A stretch of DNA of 64,000 nt from JAFGTX01 sp942492225 (GTDB taxonomy: Bacteria; Bacillota; Clostridia; Peptostreptococcales; Acidaminobacteraceae). The notes beneath the pieces are model-generated. The model was not told the origin of the DNA. It ran no database searches and saw only the letters and a program-made list of their open reading frames with translations. Shown here in pieces: positions 52,671-62,044 of this stretch (its first letter is position 1; the number at the start of each line of letters is the position of its first letter). Location of the stretch: assembly GCA_942492225.1 (NCBI GenBank), contig CALODS010000011.1, positions 1 to 64,000 on the forward strand, written 5' to 3'. A program made the position numbers and the translations under genes.

Positions 52671-52928
52671 TTATTTTTTTGTTTTTTCCATAATTAGTCC
52701 CATTTTGCTCATTACGTGATCGAAACTATTTGGACCATGTGTCACCAAACATTGAGAGCAATCTTTGAAACCAGTCTCCGAATATTTAAAATTACCACCA
52801 CAGTCTTCTCCAAGCAAGTAAAGTGGACAGTAACAAAATAGACAATTAAAGGTGCTTTCGTCTGCTACTTTGTGACAAGGAAAATATTCACAGGTCTTAT
52901 GTTGATTAAATTTATAGTGCTCTGTCAT
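52671..52928 (-). CDS. cysteine-rich small domain protein
   Basis: The 85-residue protein has eight cysteines in the pattern CEYFPCHK, CLFCYCPLY, CGGN and CSQCLVTHGPNSFD. This is the metal-binding cysteine-rich small domain (PF04071) found in anaerobes, often near cobalamin or corrinoid genes. Binding of a metal is a family inference. It has its own GGAGGC site and ends just before the hairpin at 52638. Confidence 0.8.
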   Translation of the reverse strand: MTEHYKFNQHKTCEYFPCHKVADESTFNCLFCYCPLYLLGEDCGGNFKYSETGFKDCSQCLVTHGPNSFDHVMSKMGLIMEKTKK

Positions 52929-52978
52929 TAATATAGCCTCCCTTTTCTCTTTCTTATCATTATAATGAAACCATTTAT

Positions 52979-54190
52979 TTATTCAAGCTCTCCAAGTTGA
53001 CAAACCATTAATTCTAAAGCAATCGTGATTTTCTGTTCTTTAGAAAATAAATTTTTTAACGACAGTACGCTACCATCATCTGATTGGCTAGAATGATTAA
53101 TTTTGGCCCGTTCATATACTTTTTGAGAAAACCTCTTAAAACTATAAATTTCAAATCTAGAAAATTCATAGACCTCTCCAAGATATTCATACGCAGCAAT
53201 AATAAACTCTAAATAAGTTACATTCTTTTCTAAATTTAATCCTTTTATTAATTCTGGAATAACCTCTTCAAAAAATCCTCTCGGTTGAGGAGATGACCAA
53301 AGTCCCAGCACATTATAAAATTTTAAAATCACGTCTTCATCATAAGTTAGAAATTTTTTTGTAAAATAAGAAGAGTCCATATCTAATTCAAAGTAAAATT
53401 GATTGCCTGCCAAATTTTTAAATACACGCATCGCATCATAATAGCCCATGTCGATATTTTTTCTAGAATTCGATTGATCAAAATCAAGTGCCCGTCCTAA
53501 TGGTTGACTCGGTCTTATTTCGATGATATTGATATGATCAGCATATTCTGATTTTGTTTCTTGTTTTGTTTTCAAATGCACTTCAATAATGTCAGTATAC
53601 CCCTTATTCACAAGCATATTTGTAGGTAAATTATTATAGTACATACCATCTAAATAATATTTTCCATGAAGACGCTCACGTCTAAAAAAAGGTAAATATG
53701 CCGTTGCCAAAAGGTATTCTTTAAGTTGATGTTGCGGTATATCCTCAATAAATAATTCTAATGCTTCGCGGTCCGTAATTGAAACTGTGACCAAACCAAA
53801 GTCCATACCACTTTTTCGAATTTTATCTTCGTCCACAAAAGATTCTATTAGTTCTTTTAGAGGTGTAATATCTAAACCCTCTAAATCAATTATTTTCTTG
53901 ATTTCATCAAAAAGTTCTGAAAATGTACCACTATTAAAATTAATATTTCTAATTTCATTATAAACATCATCACTGATATTTAGTATGTAAGAGGCTTTTA
54001 AATTATGCCACAATTCATAAAGCGCTTCGTAATCATCTTGAATAATCGCTGCGCCATTTAAAGCGCCAATAGACGTCCCCACAACACCTTTGATTTTTAT
54101 GTTCATTTCTCGAAGCGCTGACCAGACACCAAATTGATAGGCGCCTTTTGCGCCACCACCAGCCAGCGCCAAACCATATTGTTTTTCCAT
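52979..54190 (-). CDS. patatin-like phospholipase
   Basis: The 403-residue protein has the patatin nucleophile motif GTSIG (residues 38-42, serine 40), the upstream oxyanion motif GGGAKGAYQFG, and the aspartate D181 in LDG, so the catalytic dyad is intact. It should cleave acyl esters of lipids. The C-terminal 130 residues are helical and of unknown role. No signal peptide is seen, so it is probably cytosolic. It lies 13 bp after the histidine kinase gene and may share its operon. Confidence 0.88.
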   Translation of the reverse strand: MEKQYGLALAGGGAKGAYQFGVWSALREMNIKIKGVVGTSIGALNGAAIIQDDYEALYELWHNLKASYILNISDDVYNEIRNINFNSGTFSELFDEIKKIIDLEGLDITPLKELIESFVDEDKIRKSGMDFGLVTVSITDREALELFIEDIPQHQLKEYLLATAYLPFFRRERLHGKYYLDGMYYNNLPTNMLVNKGYTDIIEVHLKTKQETKSEYADHINIIEIRPSQPLGRALDFDQSNSRKNIDMGYYDAMRVFKNLAGNQFYFELDMDSSYFTKKFLTYDEDVILKFYNVLGLWSSPQPRGFFEEVIPELIKGLNLEKNVTYLEFIIAAYEYLGEVYEFSRFEIYSFKRFSQKVYERAKINHSSQSDDGSVLSLKNLFSKEQKITIALELMVCQLGELE

Positions 54191-54203
54191 CTAATCTACT
54201 CCC

Positions 54204-55619
54204 TTAGCCCACTACGTTTAAGTTGAAGTAACTTCGTACGCCTTTTTCAGTATTTTCTATGCCATAAGTCCCATTATGTTTATCAATGATTGCTTTAATA
54301 ATGGCAAGTCCTAATCCTGTACCTTTCTTGTGATTGCCTTCTTCCTTATAAAAAACTTCCCACAATTCCTTTATTTCAGAATCTTTGATTGGCGCTCCTG
54401 TATTTTCAACTTCAAATTGATAGCATCCATCTGACACAAGTGTTTTAATCGTTATCCCTCCATCACTGTGTTTTAAACCATTTGTCACAAGATTTCTTAT
54501 TGCTTGTTTTATTCTTATAGGATCACCATAAATCATTACAGCTTCTTTATAAAGCATTTCTTCTAATAAAATGTTCTCTTCAAGTTGATTTTTAAACAAT
54601 TCAATTTCTGATTTCACCAAAGACGTTATATCAAATCTTTGAGCAGTCACACTGAATTCACCACTTCTAAGCTGACTTAAATCTAATAATCCATTAACCA
54701 AATGACTCATTCCATTAATTTCATCTTGCATAACCTCTAAATGTGCTGGTAATTCCTCATCTTTTATCATATTGTCTTCAAGGGCTTCAATGTAATTACG
54801 AATAACCGTCAAAGGTGTTTGTAATTCGTGAGATGCCTGAGCCACAAATTGAGTCCGTAGTGTATCCATTGTTTTCTCTTTACTCAGTTCGGCTTTCAAC
54901 CGATCAATGGTATCTTTTAGTTCATTTGACAACATATTCAAACTATCGCCTAGTTGACCAATTTCATCAGATCGTTCTTCAGCATAATGGCCATCGAAAT
55001 TTAAGGTGGCTATATTTTCAGCTAAGTTTTTCAATTCTACGATGGGTTGACTAAAATGTTTTGACATAAAAAAACTTCCACTGACAGCAATAATAATCGC
55101 TACAACGGCCACATATAATAAGAGTTGTTCAAACACCCATAAAGCATCATCAATTTTTTCTTTTGGCAATTGAATGACAAGTGCATTATTATCATCTAAA
55201 GTTTCTTTATATGTTAACAATTCTTTTCCTGAAGTTGTTTGAGTCTCTAATAATTGTCCCTCTTCAATATTAAACGAAGAAAAATTAGCGCTATTGCCCA
55301 TTCCTTGATTGCCTTTACCACGACCCATTCCTTGTGTAGTTTGGTTAGAAACAAAGAGTAACGTGCCATCACCACTGTAAAGAGATACTGTGCCACCCAG
55401 TCGAAATGCACTTTCATTTATTGCATTCGCAATGGTATCCACATCATCTGTTTTCATTATGTTATTTATAGAACTGGCCTCACTCTGTATCAACTGTATG
55501 GTTTTAAGTTTATAAATGTTTTCTGAAAATAATTGAACACTTATAAACGTACACATTAGAACAACCAGTACCATTGTGATGTTCCATTTGAATAATTTTG
55601 CTCTTATAGTGTTATTCAT
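54204..55619 (-). CDS. two-component sensor histidine kinase
   Basis: The 471-residue protein has two membrane segments (about 12-32 and 165-188) around a sensor domain of 130 residues, then HAMP, HisKA (SHELQTPLTV with histidine near 264) and HATPase (LGLAII box) domains. The sensor domain holds an unusual Gly/Met-rich stretch (QGMGRGKGNQGMGNSANF). The start ATG ending at 55619 overlaps the regulator gene by 8 bp and follows GCGAGG. The signal is unknown. Confidence 0.9.
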   Translation of the reverse strand: MNNTIRAKLFKWNITMVLVVLMCTFISVQLFSENIYKLKTIQLIQSEASSINNIMKTDDVDTIANAINESAFRLGGTVSLYSGDGTLLFVSNQTTQGMGRGKGNQGMGNSANFSSFNIEEGQLLETQTTSGKELLTYKETLDDNNALVIQLPKEKIDDALWVFEQLLLYVAVVAIIIAVSGSFFMSKHFSQPIVELKNLAENIATLNFDGHYAEERSDEIGQLGDSLNMLSNELKDTIDRLKAELSKEKTMDTLRTQFVAQASHELQTPLTVIRNYIEALEDNMIKDEELPAHLEVMQDEINGMSHLVNGLLDLSQLRSGEFSVTAQRFDITSLVKSEIELFKNQLEENILLEEMLYKEAVMIYGDPIRIKQAIRNLVTNGLKHSDGGITIKTLVSDGCYQFEVENTGAPIKDSEIKELWEVFYKEEGNHKKGTGLGLAIIKAIIDKHNGTYGIENTEKGVRSYFNLNVVG

Positions 55620-56295
55620 CACAATACCTCGCCTGATAGCCAATTCCTCTCACTGTTTCTATCTTAAAATCACCATGGGCGATTTTCTTTCTTAATCGTT
55701 TAATGTGGGTGTCTACTGTTCTAAAATCACCAAAATAGTCATAACCCCAAATCCGATCAATAATCGTTTCTCTACTAAGTGCTAAGTTGACATTATTAGC
55801 AAAATATAATAACAAATCATATTCTGTTGCTGTTAATTCTATCTTTTTGTCATCAATGAATACACTATGAGCTTTTGTACTAATGAGTACATTGCCAAAG
55901 GCCAACCGATCTTCAACTGTTTTTATTCCTGAGCGTTTCAATAAAGCTTTGATGCGCACCACCAATTCTTTTATGCTAAATGGTTTTGTTACGTAATCGT
56001 CAACCCCTAGATCAAAGCCAAAAAGTTTATCTTTTTCTTCGCCACGCGCTGTTAGCATAATTACAGGAACAGTCTCGTTATCTTCCCTGATAGCTCTCAA
56101 GCAACTCCAACCATCCATGACTGGCATCATAACATCCAAAATGACTAGATCAATTGACAGATTATCAACACGCTCTATGGCCTCTTCTCCATTTGATGCT
56201 TCTATAACTTGATAGCCTTCGCTAATTAGATATTTAGCGATCATCGATCTAATACGATCTTCATCTTCTACAACTAAAATACTGATATTTTTCAT
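55612..56295 (-). CDS. OmpR/PhoB-family response regulator
   Basis: The 227-residue protein has a receiver domain with phosphorylation aspartate D54 (VILDVMMPVMDGW) and lysine in VTKPF, then a winged-helix DNA-binding domain ending KIETVRGIGYQARY. The ATG ending at 56295 has AGAGGTG upstream. Its partner kinase overlaps its 3' end. The promoter it acts on may be that of the adjacent DUF2680-like gene, but this is inference. Confidence 0.93.
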   Translation of the reverse strand: MKNISILVVEDEDRIRSMIAKYLISEGYQVIEASNGEEAIERVDNLSIDLVILDVMMPVMDGWSCLRAIREDNETVPVIMLTARGEEKDKLFGFDLGVDDYVTKPFSIKELVVRIKALLKRSGIKTVEDRLAFGNVLISTKAHSVFIDDKKIELTATEYDLLLYFANNVNLALSRETIIDRIWGYDYFGDFRTVDTHIKRLRKKIAHGDFKIETVRGIGYQARYCDE

Positions 56296-56364
56296 TAGAA
56301 CACCTCTACATCTCATTGAACATATTTCTTTATTTTATACCCAAATTCCTTTATAAAACTTAAA

Positions 56365-56392
56365 AGACGTTTATTTTTTCAAATAAACGTCT
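56365..56392 (-). terminator. terminator after the DUF2680-like gene
   Basis: AGACGTTTATTT and AAATAAACGTCT form a 12-bp stem with a 4-nt loop, followed on the minus strand by TTTAAGTTTT. It directly follows the stop of the upstream gene. Confidence 0.85.
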
Positions 56393-56400
56393 CTCTTTTT

Positions 56401-56796
56401 CTATTTAGCTGTTTGCCATCTACCTTGTGTTCTAGCGCCTGTACCATCAGCTTGACAATTGCCACGTCTTTGACCTAACATTGCACCAAATCCTTTGCCA
56501 GCTCCTATTGATAATTGTTGACCTAATTGCTGTGATGTACCATCACAATTTTCGAATCCCTCTTCCATTTTCGTAATAAATGCTTCACCTTCTTCTGCAG
56601 TGATTGTTCCTTCTTCAACAAGTTTATCAATCCACACTTGCTTGTCAGCTAACATGTCCTCATGAAATGCTTCTAATGCTTCACCTTCTAATTGTAACCC
56701 TTGTCTTGCACCTCTTGGCATTACATTGTCATCTGCAAATGCTGCAGAACCCATCGCCAATAATAATACTAATATAAGCATCATACTTTTTTTCAT
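56401..56796 (-). CDS. secreted DUF2680-like protein
   Basis: The 131-residue protein has a signal peptide (MKKSMMLILVLLLAMGSAAFA, residues 1-21). Next is a helical region with EDMLADKQVWIDKLVEEGTITAEEGEAFI, the length and pattern of DUF2680 domains, and then a Gly/Gln/Arg-rich tail with two cysteines. The ATG ending at 56796 has GGAGG 8 nt upstream. It sits next to the two-component system, whose sensor shares a Gly-rich patch. The function is unknown. Confidence 0.65.
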   Translation of the reverse strand: MKKSMMLILVLLLAMGSAAFADDNVMPRGARQGLQLEGEALEAFHEDMLADKQVWIDKLVEEGTITAEEGEAFITKMEEGFENCDGTSQQLGQQLSIGAGKGFGAMLGQRRGNCQADGTGARTQGRWQTAK

Positions 56797-56881
56797 TTTA
56801 ATTTCCTCCTTCAAGTTATTATAGACTTAGTATATCCCTGGCATGTGTCAATTAGGTGACAACTTAATGTCCTTTGTGATA

Positions 56882-57454
56882 TTAAGTTAAAAACTTTTCA
56901 CCTGCCAGTTTTAACTGATTAAGGTCTTCATCTCTATGCATTAACGGGTAACGATCTGTCTCCGATATTGTGAAGTGACCAAGAAATTCCGCATGCAAAT
57001 CTTTAAACACTAAATCCATCGAAATCTCTGAGCCAATAAATTGTTTCTCATATTTCCTCGCTCCACCTAAAGAAATCAAATAGCCTTTTTTCATTTGTTC
57101 TTCTTTCGATACAAATGATTTTCTAAAAGCAAAGTCACATGCAAATATCATTTGTACTCGATCAATCATTATTTTCATTAAGGTACTTACACTATTAAAG
57201 TACACAGGCGTCGCAAATATTATAACATCAGCTAATTTGAACTTTTCATATAGCTGTGTCATATCATCATTATAAACGCATTTCCCATAATGTTTTTCAC
57301 AATAACTACAAGCTGCACAAATCTTTATGTCTTTTCCCAATAAATATTCTTTTTCTATAATAGCATTTTTCGGAAGTCCCGACAGAAATGTATCAAGTGC
57401 CAATTCTGTATTTCTTCCTTTTCTATGACTACCCATAATCGCTAATACTTTCAT
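56882..57454 (-). CDS. NADPH-dependent FMN reductase, iron-sulfur flavoprotein-like
   Basis: The 190-residue flavodoxin-fold protein has an FMN-phosphate loop (GSHRKGRNT) and, at about residues 47-60, the cysteine motif CAACSYCEKHYGKC. This CX2CX2CX6C spacing matches the compact 4Fe-4S site of iron-sulfur flavoproteins. Such enzymes reduce quinones or other acceptors in anaerobes. It is divergently oriented from the MATE gene. The substrate is unknown. Confidence 0.82.
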   Translation of the reverse strand: MKVLAIMGSHRKGRNTELALDTFLSGLPKNAIIEKEYLLGKDIKICAACSYCEKHYGKCVYNDDMTQLYEKFKLADVIIFATPVYFNSVSTLMKIMIDRVQMIFACDFAFRKSFVSKEEQMKKGYLISLGGARKYEKQFIGSEISMDLVFKDLHAEFLGHFTISETDRYPLMHRDEDLNQLKLAGEKFLT

Positions 57455-57502
57455 CGTTCACCTCATTATTTTACAGTTTTATAATAATTTCATCATACCA
57501 TA

Positions 57503-57532
57503 TACAGTCCCTAAAAAAAGGTCTATACTGTA
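57503..57532 (+). promoter_or_regulatory. inverted repeat and possible promoter before the MATE gene
   Basis: TACAGT (57503-57508) and ACTGTA (57527-57532) are inverted repeats. TATACT (57524-57529) with TATACA 17 bp upstream could be the promoter that the repeat overlaps. The divergent layout suits an operator, but no regulator gene is next to it. Confidence 0.35.
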
Positions 57533-57558
57533 ATAATGATTACCGCTAGGAGAGAATA

Positions 57559-58932
57559 ATGAAAAATAAGAACATATCCTTGACACAAGGAAATATAGTC
57601 AAAGCCCTTGTAAAAATGGCACTTCCTATTATGGGCACTTCCTTTTTACAAATGGCCTACAATCTTACAGATATGATATGGATAGGTCGCGTTGGTAGCG
57701 ATGCAGTTGCTGCTGTTGGTACCGCAGGTTTCTACATGTGGTTAAGTTTTTCACTGATTATCCTATCTAAAACCGGCGCAGAAGTCCTTGTTGCACAAGG
57801 GATTGGTAGCAAACGCTATAAAGATGCGAGAAATGCTGCCCGTAGTGCTTTACAGTTAAATATATTATTCGCAGTACTTTATGGCATAATGATTCTCATC
57901 TTTAAAGAATCTCTTATTGAGTTCTTTAACATTCCAGATCCCGAAGTGAATAAAATGGCAGTCTCTTACCTTTCTATTATTGGGTATGGTACGATTTTTA
58001 TGTTCAGTCCACCAGTTTTTTCAGCTATTTTCAATGGCTCTGGTGACAGTAAAACACCCTTTAGAATCAACACTGTTGGTCTTGTATCCAATATGATTTT
58101 GGATCCATTACTCATCTTTGGTTTGGGACCTATACCAGCAATGGGCGTAAATGGTGCAGCAATTGCAACAATAGGGTCACAAGCGATTGTAACAATCGTC
58201 TTTCTAATAGAATTACAAACTAATAAAACACCCTTTGGACATGTTAATTTTTTAAGACAGCCAAATATGAAACACATAAGAAGAATTATCAAAATTGGTT
58301 TTCCAATCGCATGTAACAGTGCACTGTTTACTTTTTTCTCTATGTTAATTGCAAGAATTATTGGTCAGTGGGGCCCTCTTCCAATTGCTGTTCAAAAGGT
58401 AGGTTCTCAAATAGAAGCTATCTCGTGGATGACTGCCAGTGGATTTGCGGTTGCTATCAGTGCATTCTTTGGACAAAATTTTGGTGCAGGAAATTGGGAC
58501 CGACTTTGGAAAGGCTATTTTACTTCGATGAAGATTGCCTTAGGATTAGGTATTTTTAATACCTTATTATTAATTTTATGTGCCGGTCCAATTTTCTCCA
58601 TATTCATTCCTGAGGTTGAAGCCATTCGTCTTGGTATTGATTACTTGCAGATTCTTGGTCTCTCACAACTGTTTATGTGCATAGAGATTACAACGGCAGG
58701 TGCCTTCAACGGACTTGGTAAAACAGTACCTCCATCCATTGTCAGCATCGCCTTCAATGCTCTACGTATTCCAATGGCGCTTTACCTTTCACAACCCCAT
58801 CTTCTTGGATTAAATGGTGTTTGGTGGAGTATTACGATTACAAGTATCTTCAAAGGTGTTATCTTAGTCATTTGGTATCATTTTCACATTAGAAAGTATC
58901 CTGAGATTCAATCTTATAGAGCATCCTTATAA
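57559..58932 (+). CDS. MATE-family multidrug/sodium antiporter
   Basis: The 457-residue protein has about twelve membrane segments in two homologous halves, with the MATE start MALPIMGTSFLQMAYNLTDMIWIG and the second-half motif GFAVAISAFFGQNFGAG. MATE proteins export cationic drugs or metabolites in exchange for sodium or protons. It starts behind AGGAGAG and is the first plus-strand gene. A terminator follows at 58943. Confidence 0.92.
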   Translation: MKNKNISLTQGNIVKALVKMALPIMGTSFLQMAYNLTDMIWIGRVGSDAVAAVGTAGFYMWLSFSLIILSKTGAEVLVAQGIGSKRYKDARNAARSALQLNILFAVLYGIMILIFKESLIEFFNIPDPEVNKMAVSYLSIIGYGTIFMFSPPVFSAIFNGSGDSKTPFRINTVGLVSNMILDPLLIFGLGPIPAMGVNGAAIATIGSQAIVTIVFLIELQTNKTPFGHVNFLRQPNMKHIRRIIKIGFPIACNSALFTFFSMLIARIIGQWGPLPIAVQKVGSQIEAISWMTASGFAVAISAFFGQNFGAGNWDRLWKGYFTSMKIALGLGIFNTLLLILCAGPIFSIFIPEVEAIRLGIDYLQILGLSQLFMCIEITTAGAFNGLGKTVPPSIVSIAFNALRIPMALYLSQPHLLGLNGVWWSITITSIFKGVILVIWYHFHIRKYPEIQSYRASL

Positions 58933-58942
58933 AGCACGATTA

Positions 58943-58971
58943 AGTACCTCAATTCTTTGAGGTGCTTTTTT
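58943..58971 (+). terminator. terminator after the MATE gene
   Basis: AGTACCTCAA and TTGAGGTGCT form a stem with a few-base loop, followed by TTTTTATT on the plus strand. Confidence 0.85.
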
Positions 58972-59427
58972 ATTGCCTTTTTATGCTTCTATTTAACACG
59001 ATTATGATAACTACCAAATAATACATGAACGCCACTGAATAGTTCCATATATCGTCTTATTTTTCTTTTAAAAAATCATTTGTTTCCCCCCTTAAGAATT
59101 ATACAATTCCATTCAAAACATTTTCTAAAATAAGTTGTTTCAATACTTTTACGTGTTTTATAAATTAACACAGAACTTTGAAATACTTAACAAAATTCTT
59201 CTTAAAATCCCCTTTTTTACTAATTTGACATTTTTTAAGAAACAAAGTACTCTTTATCTGTAATTGATTGTAGAGCTCATTCAGAATTAAATGCTAATCC
59301 TGATATATAATTTATTACACATGTAAGTACTAAAGCTTTGGTATTCGATAATCACGAGTCTTAATGATCTGTATTATTACAATTCAAATAAAATAATACA
59401 ATCATTTTATAACTATAGAGGTTTTTT
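58972..59427. other. AT-rich intergenic region before the bacteriocin gene
   Basis: No credible gene is seen on either strand over these 456 bp. There is a TTGACA at 59225-59230, 17 bp before a weak TACTCT, and an 8-bp inverted repeat (GTATTATT at 59371-59378, AATAATAC at 59392-59399) near the bacteriocin gene. These may be its promoter and an operator, but the support is thin. Confidence 0.4.
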
Positions 59428-59700
59428 ATGAAAACAAAATTGGGTGTTATGATTGCACTAAGTATATTATGTATGGCAATGAATACAGTATGTTTCGCTG
59501 ATATATCTGGTGGTTGGACAACTTGGGTAGGTGTTTACCACTATACTAGAGCACAAATGACAGCAACTTGGGATGCATCAGACGTATTTACTGATTCAGG
59601 TCGTCAATGGGGTGATGATGGAACAGAAGCAATCTCACCTTGGTTAAAATTTAACCCAGATAACGATAATGGTATAGCACGTACATTTTATGGTAGCTAG
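59428..59700 (+). CDS. lactococcin 972-like bacteriocin precursor
   Basis: The 90-residue protein has a signal peptide (residues 1-25, ending VCFA). The mature part of 65 residues has ISGGWTTWVGVYHY, a middle TATWDASDVFTDSG and a C-terminal RTFYGS, in the order of lactococcin 972 family bacteriocins (GG and W near the start, a closing Ala/Phe-Tyr stretch). The match is moderate. The two permease-like genes and the ABC ATPase behind it are the usual company of that family. It starts after AGAGG. Confidence 0.75.
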   Translation: MKTKLGVMIALSILCMAMNTVCFADISGGWTTWVGVYHYTRAQMTATWDASDVFTDSGRQWGDDGTEAISPWLKFNPDNDNGIARTFYGS

Positions 59701-59825
59701 CAATAAATACTATATCGTCTAATCAAATGAGGCTTAATATTACATTAAGAACTATGAGTATAAACAACTCCTAAATGTATATGTTAAGTCTCTATTTCTT
59801 TATGTCAGAGAGGGTGTTAATAAAA

Positions 59826-60755
59826 GTGAAGTTTAAAAAAATGTTTCCATTCATCATCATACTCATTTGTATGCTTATATTGTTGGGGTATCAAAAGAAA
59901 TTTCAAAATAGACAGGAGTTATTGGTATTAGAAAGTAATTCATTACTTTCATCTCAGCATATACTTGCAGACAAAACAATGACCTCCACATGGAAGAAAC
60001 AGCAGAGCGCAGTTGATCAGTTTAATATATTCGCAATGTTAGAACAATCGAGCACACACACAGTTATGGCTTTCTACTCAACAAACTATAAGAATCTCAC
60101 ATTGCCAATCAGTAAAGGCATTCTATTTAATACTCAAAATTCAAATGAAGCTATTGTAGGTGATGATATTCTTACAATAGTTAAAGAGGGTGTCGAATAC
60201 TTTAGATTCAACGATACTGATTATGAAGTCATTGCTACATTCGGAATCTCCGAAAACAGCCCTCTAAAGAAACACGTCCTAATAAACGATGATACTTTGC
60301 TAGAGCTTTCATCAACACAACTCGTGTTTGATGGAAAAAACATAGAATCTATACAATGGCTTAAAGGAAATTTGATGGAAAATAAAGGTGTGGAAAGGTG
60401 GTTTAACATTGATTTTCTTTTGATTTTGATTGCCACAACAACATGGATTGTCACAGTTTGTTCAACAATACTGGCAGCATACTCTCTGCTTATTGCAAGG
60501 GAAGAAATAAGATTAATTCAGTTTCAGATTGGTTTGGGCGTTGAACGAATACTCAAAAAAGATTTGTTACTGATAAGTGGCATCTATATAAGCCTAACTA
60601 CATTATCTTACCTATTTTTTTCAATAACTCAAGGGATATCAGCAAGAGAAATTATACTTTCTTATTTAGTAATTTACTTAATACTAGTAGGTGCATATGC
60701 GAGACTGTTTATAAACCAACTCTATGAGGAGAAATCATATGTTTTATCAAATTAG
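59826..60755 (+). CDS. bacteriocin-associated membrane protein, first half
   Basis: From a GTG start (59826, behind GAGAGGGTG) the product has about 309 residues. It has one N-terminal membrane segment (FPFIIILICMLILLGYQ), an extracytoplasmic domain of about 180 residues and three C-terminal membrane segments. This is the topology of FtsX/MacB-like permease subunits. An ATG at 59775 is in frame but lacks a ribosome site. In lactococcin 972 loci a single protein of about 650-700 residues holds two such parts (bact_immun_7tm); here they are split. A role in immunity or export is a family inference. Confidence 0.7.
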   Translation: MKFKKMFPFIIILICMLILLGYQKKFQNRQELLVLESNSLLSSQHILADKTMTSTWKKQQSAVDQFNIFAMLEQSSTHTVMAFYSTNYKNLTLPISKGILFNTQNSNEAIVGDDILTIVKEGVEYFRFNDTDYEVIATFGISENSPLKKHVLINDDTLLELSSTQLVFDGKNIESIQWLKGNLMENKGVERWFNIDFLLILIATTTWIVTVCSTILAAYSLLIAREEIRLIQFQIGLGVERILKKDLLLISGIYISLTTLSYLFFSITQGISAREIILSYLVIYLILVGAYARLFINQLYEEKSYVLSN

Positions 60756-61998
60756 ACACAAACTCTATGAATTAAAACTGTTGCTGAAAACAAATTCACT
60801 TTATTATATGCTCAGTATGATCATCTTACTATTGTTCTTATCCATTGCTGGGATTGTACTCACTATACATATGAACGCAAATGTGCAAGAGCGATATATA
60901 TCAGAAGTTTATGATGGCAAAAAATTCTATGATGTAAAAGACTCTTTATATGATCCAACTCAATTCTATGATTATAGACATAAAGGAGAGAACATTGATA
61001 AAATTGCCGACTTCTATAATGCATTAAATAACTCTTCGGCATTTGATTTCTTATCTGTTTTTACACAATTTATACCAATTAAAAATTTCAAAGGTGATTC
61101 TAGTTTTAATTATAATTCAGAGGCATTTCGAACAGCTCACCCGTCTGAATCTACCAACATTAAATCAGTTCAATTGAATCAAAATGCATTTGATTTTTAT
61201 AAAATCGAAGTAAACATCGGAGAAAGCATATCCTGGAATGAAATTGACTACAATAGTGGTGAAATACCAGTTTTACTTGGATCAAATTATAAGGGCTTAT
61301 ACGAAATTGGTGACATTATTAATGGAAAGTACTATTTGAGGGAAATGGAGATGGTGGTAAAAGGTTTTGTAAAAGAAAATACTTTTATCAGTTACAATGG
61401 TACACCTGAATTTTATTTAGACCACTACTTGATTTTACCTTATCCACCGACTTGTGAACCTGTAGATAATAATGATTTCGAATTTGAGGGCATATTATAT
61501 TTTGCAATGATTAATGGTCGAATAGCTAGTAGTCTTCCTAAAGAGGATCTAATTTATGAGATCAAGCTAATTGCCGATAGAACACATTTTATAGAATTTT
61601 CAATAGTTGGATTATCTGAACTCAATATAAAATATAGTGAATTACTTTCTGTAATCAAAGAAAATCAAAAACTTTTGCTCATGAGTATGATTTTTCTTTT
61701 AATCCTCATCACATTAGTACAATATGGTATTGCACGTATAATATTCTTAAAAAGAGAAAATGTATATAAAAACTATTGGCTTATCGGCTATTCTCCATAT
61801 AGACGTCTTTATATGCGGGATATCAGTATTCCCTATCTAGGTGCTTATATACTTGCTAATTTGCTACTATCCTTTTGTTTAAAAAAACTATCGATAGCAA
61901 TTCTTTTATTTACCGCTGCTACATCATTCGGTATTCTCATCATCATATTTTTTTCCTGTTCAAATTTTTTTGAAAGTAAAATGAGCGATAGTATGTAA
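60739..61998 (+). CDS. bacteriocin-associated membrane protein, second half
   Basis: The 419-residue protein starts at ATG 60739 behind AGGAGA and overlaps the first half by 17 bp, in a different frame. It has an N-terminal membrane segment (YMLSMIILLLFLSIAGIVL), an extracytoplasmic domain of about 240 residues and three C-terminal segments (SMIFLLILITLVQYGI and two more). With the first half it would give an eight-segment pair. Each has its own start, so the split looks real rather than a frameshift. Confidence 0.7.
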   Translation: MFYQIRHKLYELKLLLKTNSLYYMLSMIILLLFLSIAGIVLTIHMNANVQERYISEVYDGKKFYDVKDSLYDPTQFYDYRHKGENIDKIADFYNALNNSSAFDFLSVFTQFIPIKNFKGDSSFNYNSEAFRTAHPSESTNIKSVQLNQNAFDFYKIEVNIGESISWNEIDYNSGEIPVLLGSNYKGLYEIGDIINGKYYLREMEMVVKGFVKENTFISYNGTPEFYLDHYLILPYPPTCEPVDNNDFEFEGILYFAMINGRIASSLPKEDLIYEIKLIADRTHFIEFSIVGLSELNIKYSELLSVIKENQKLLLMSMIFLLILITLVQYGIARIIFLKRENVYKNYWLIGYSPYRRLYMRDISIPYLGAYILANLLLSFCLKKLSIAILLFTAATSFGILIIIFFSCSNFFESKMSDSM

Positions 61999-62044
61999 TA
62001 AAACAGTTATTCCATCTGCTCCAAAATATTCTAGGAGGTAATAT

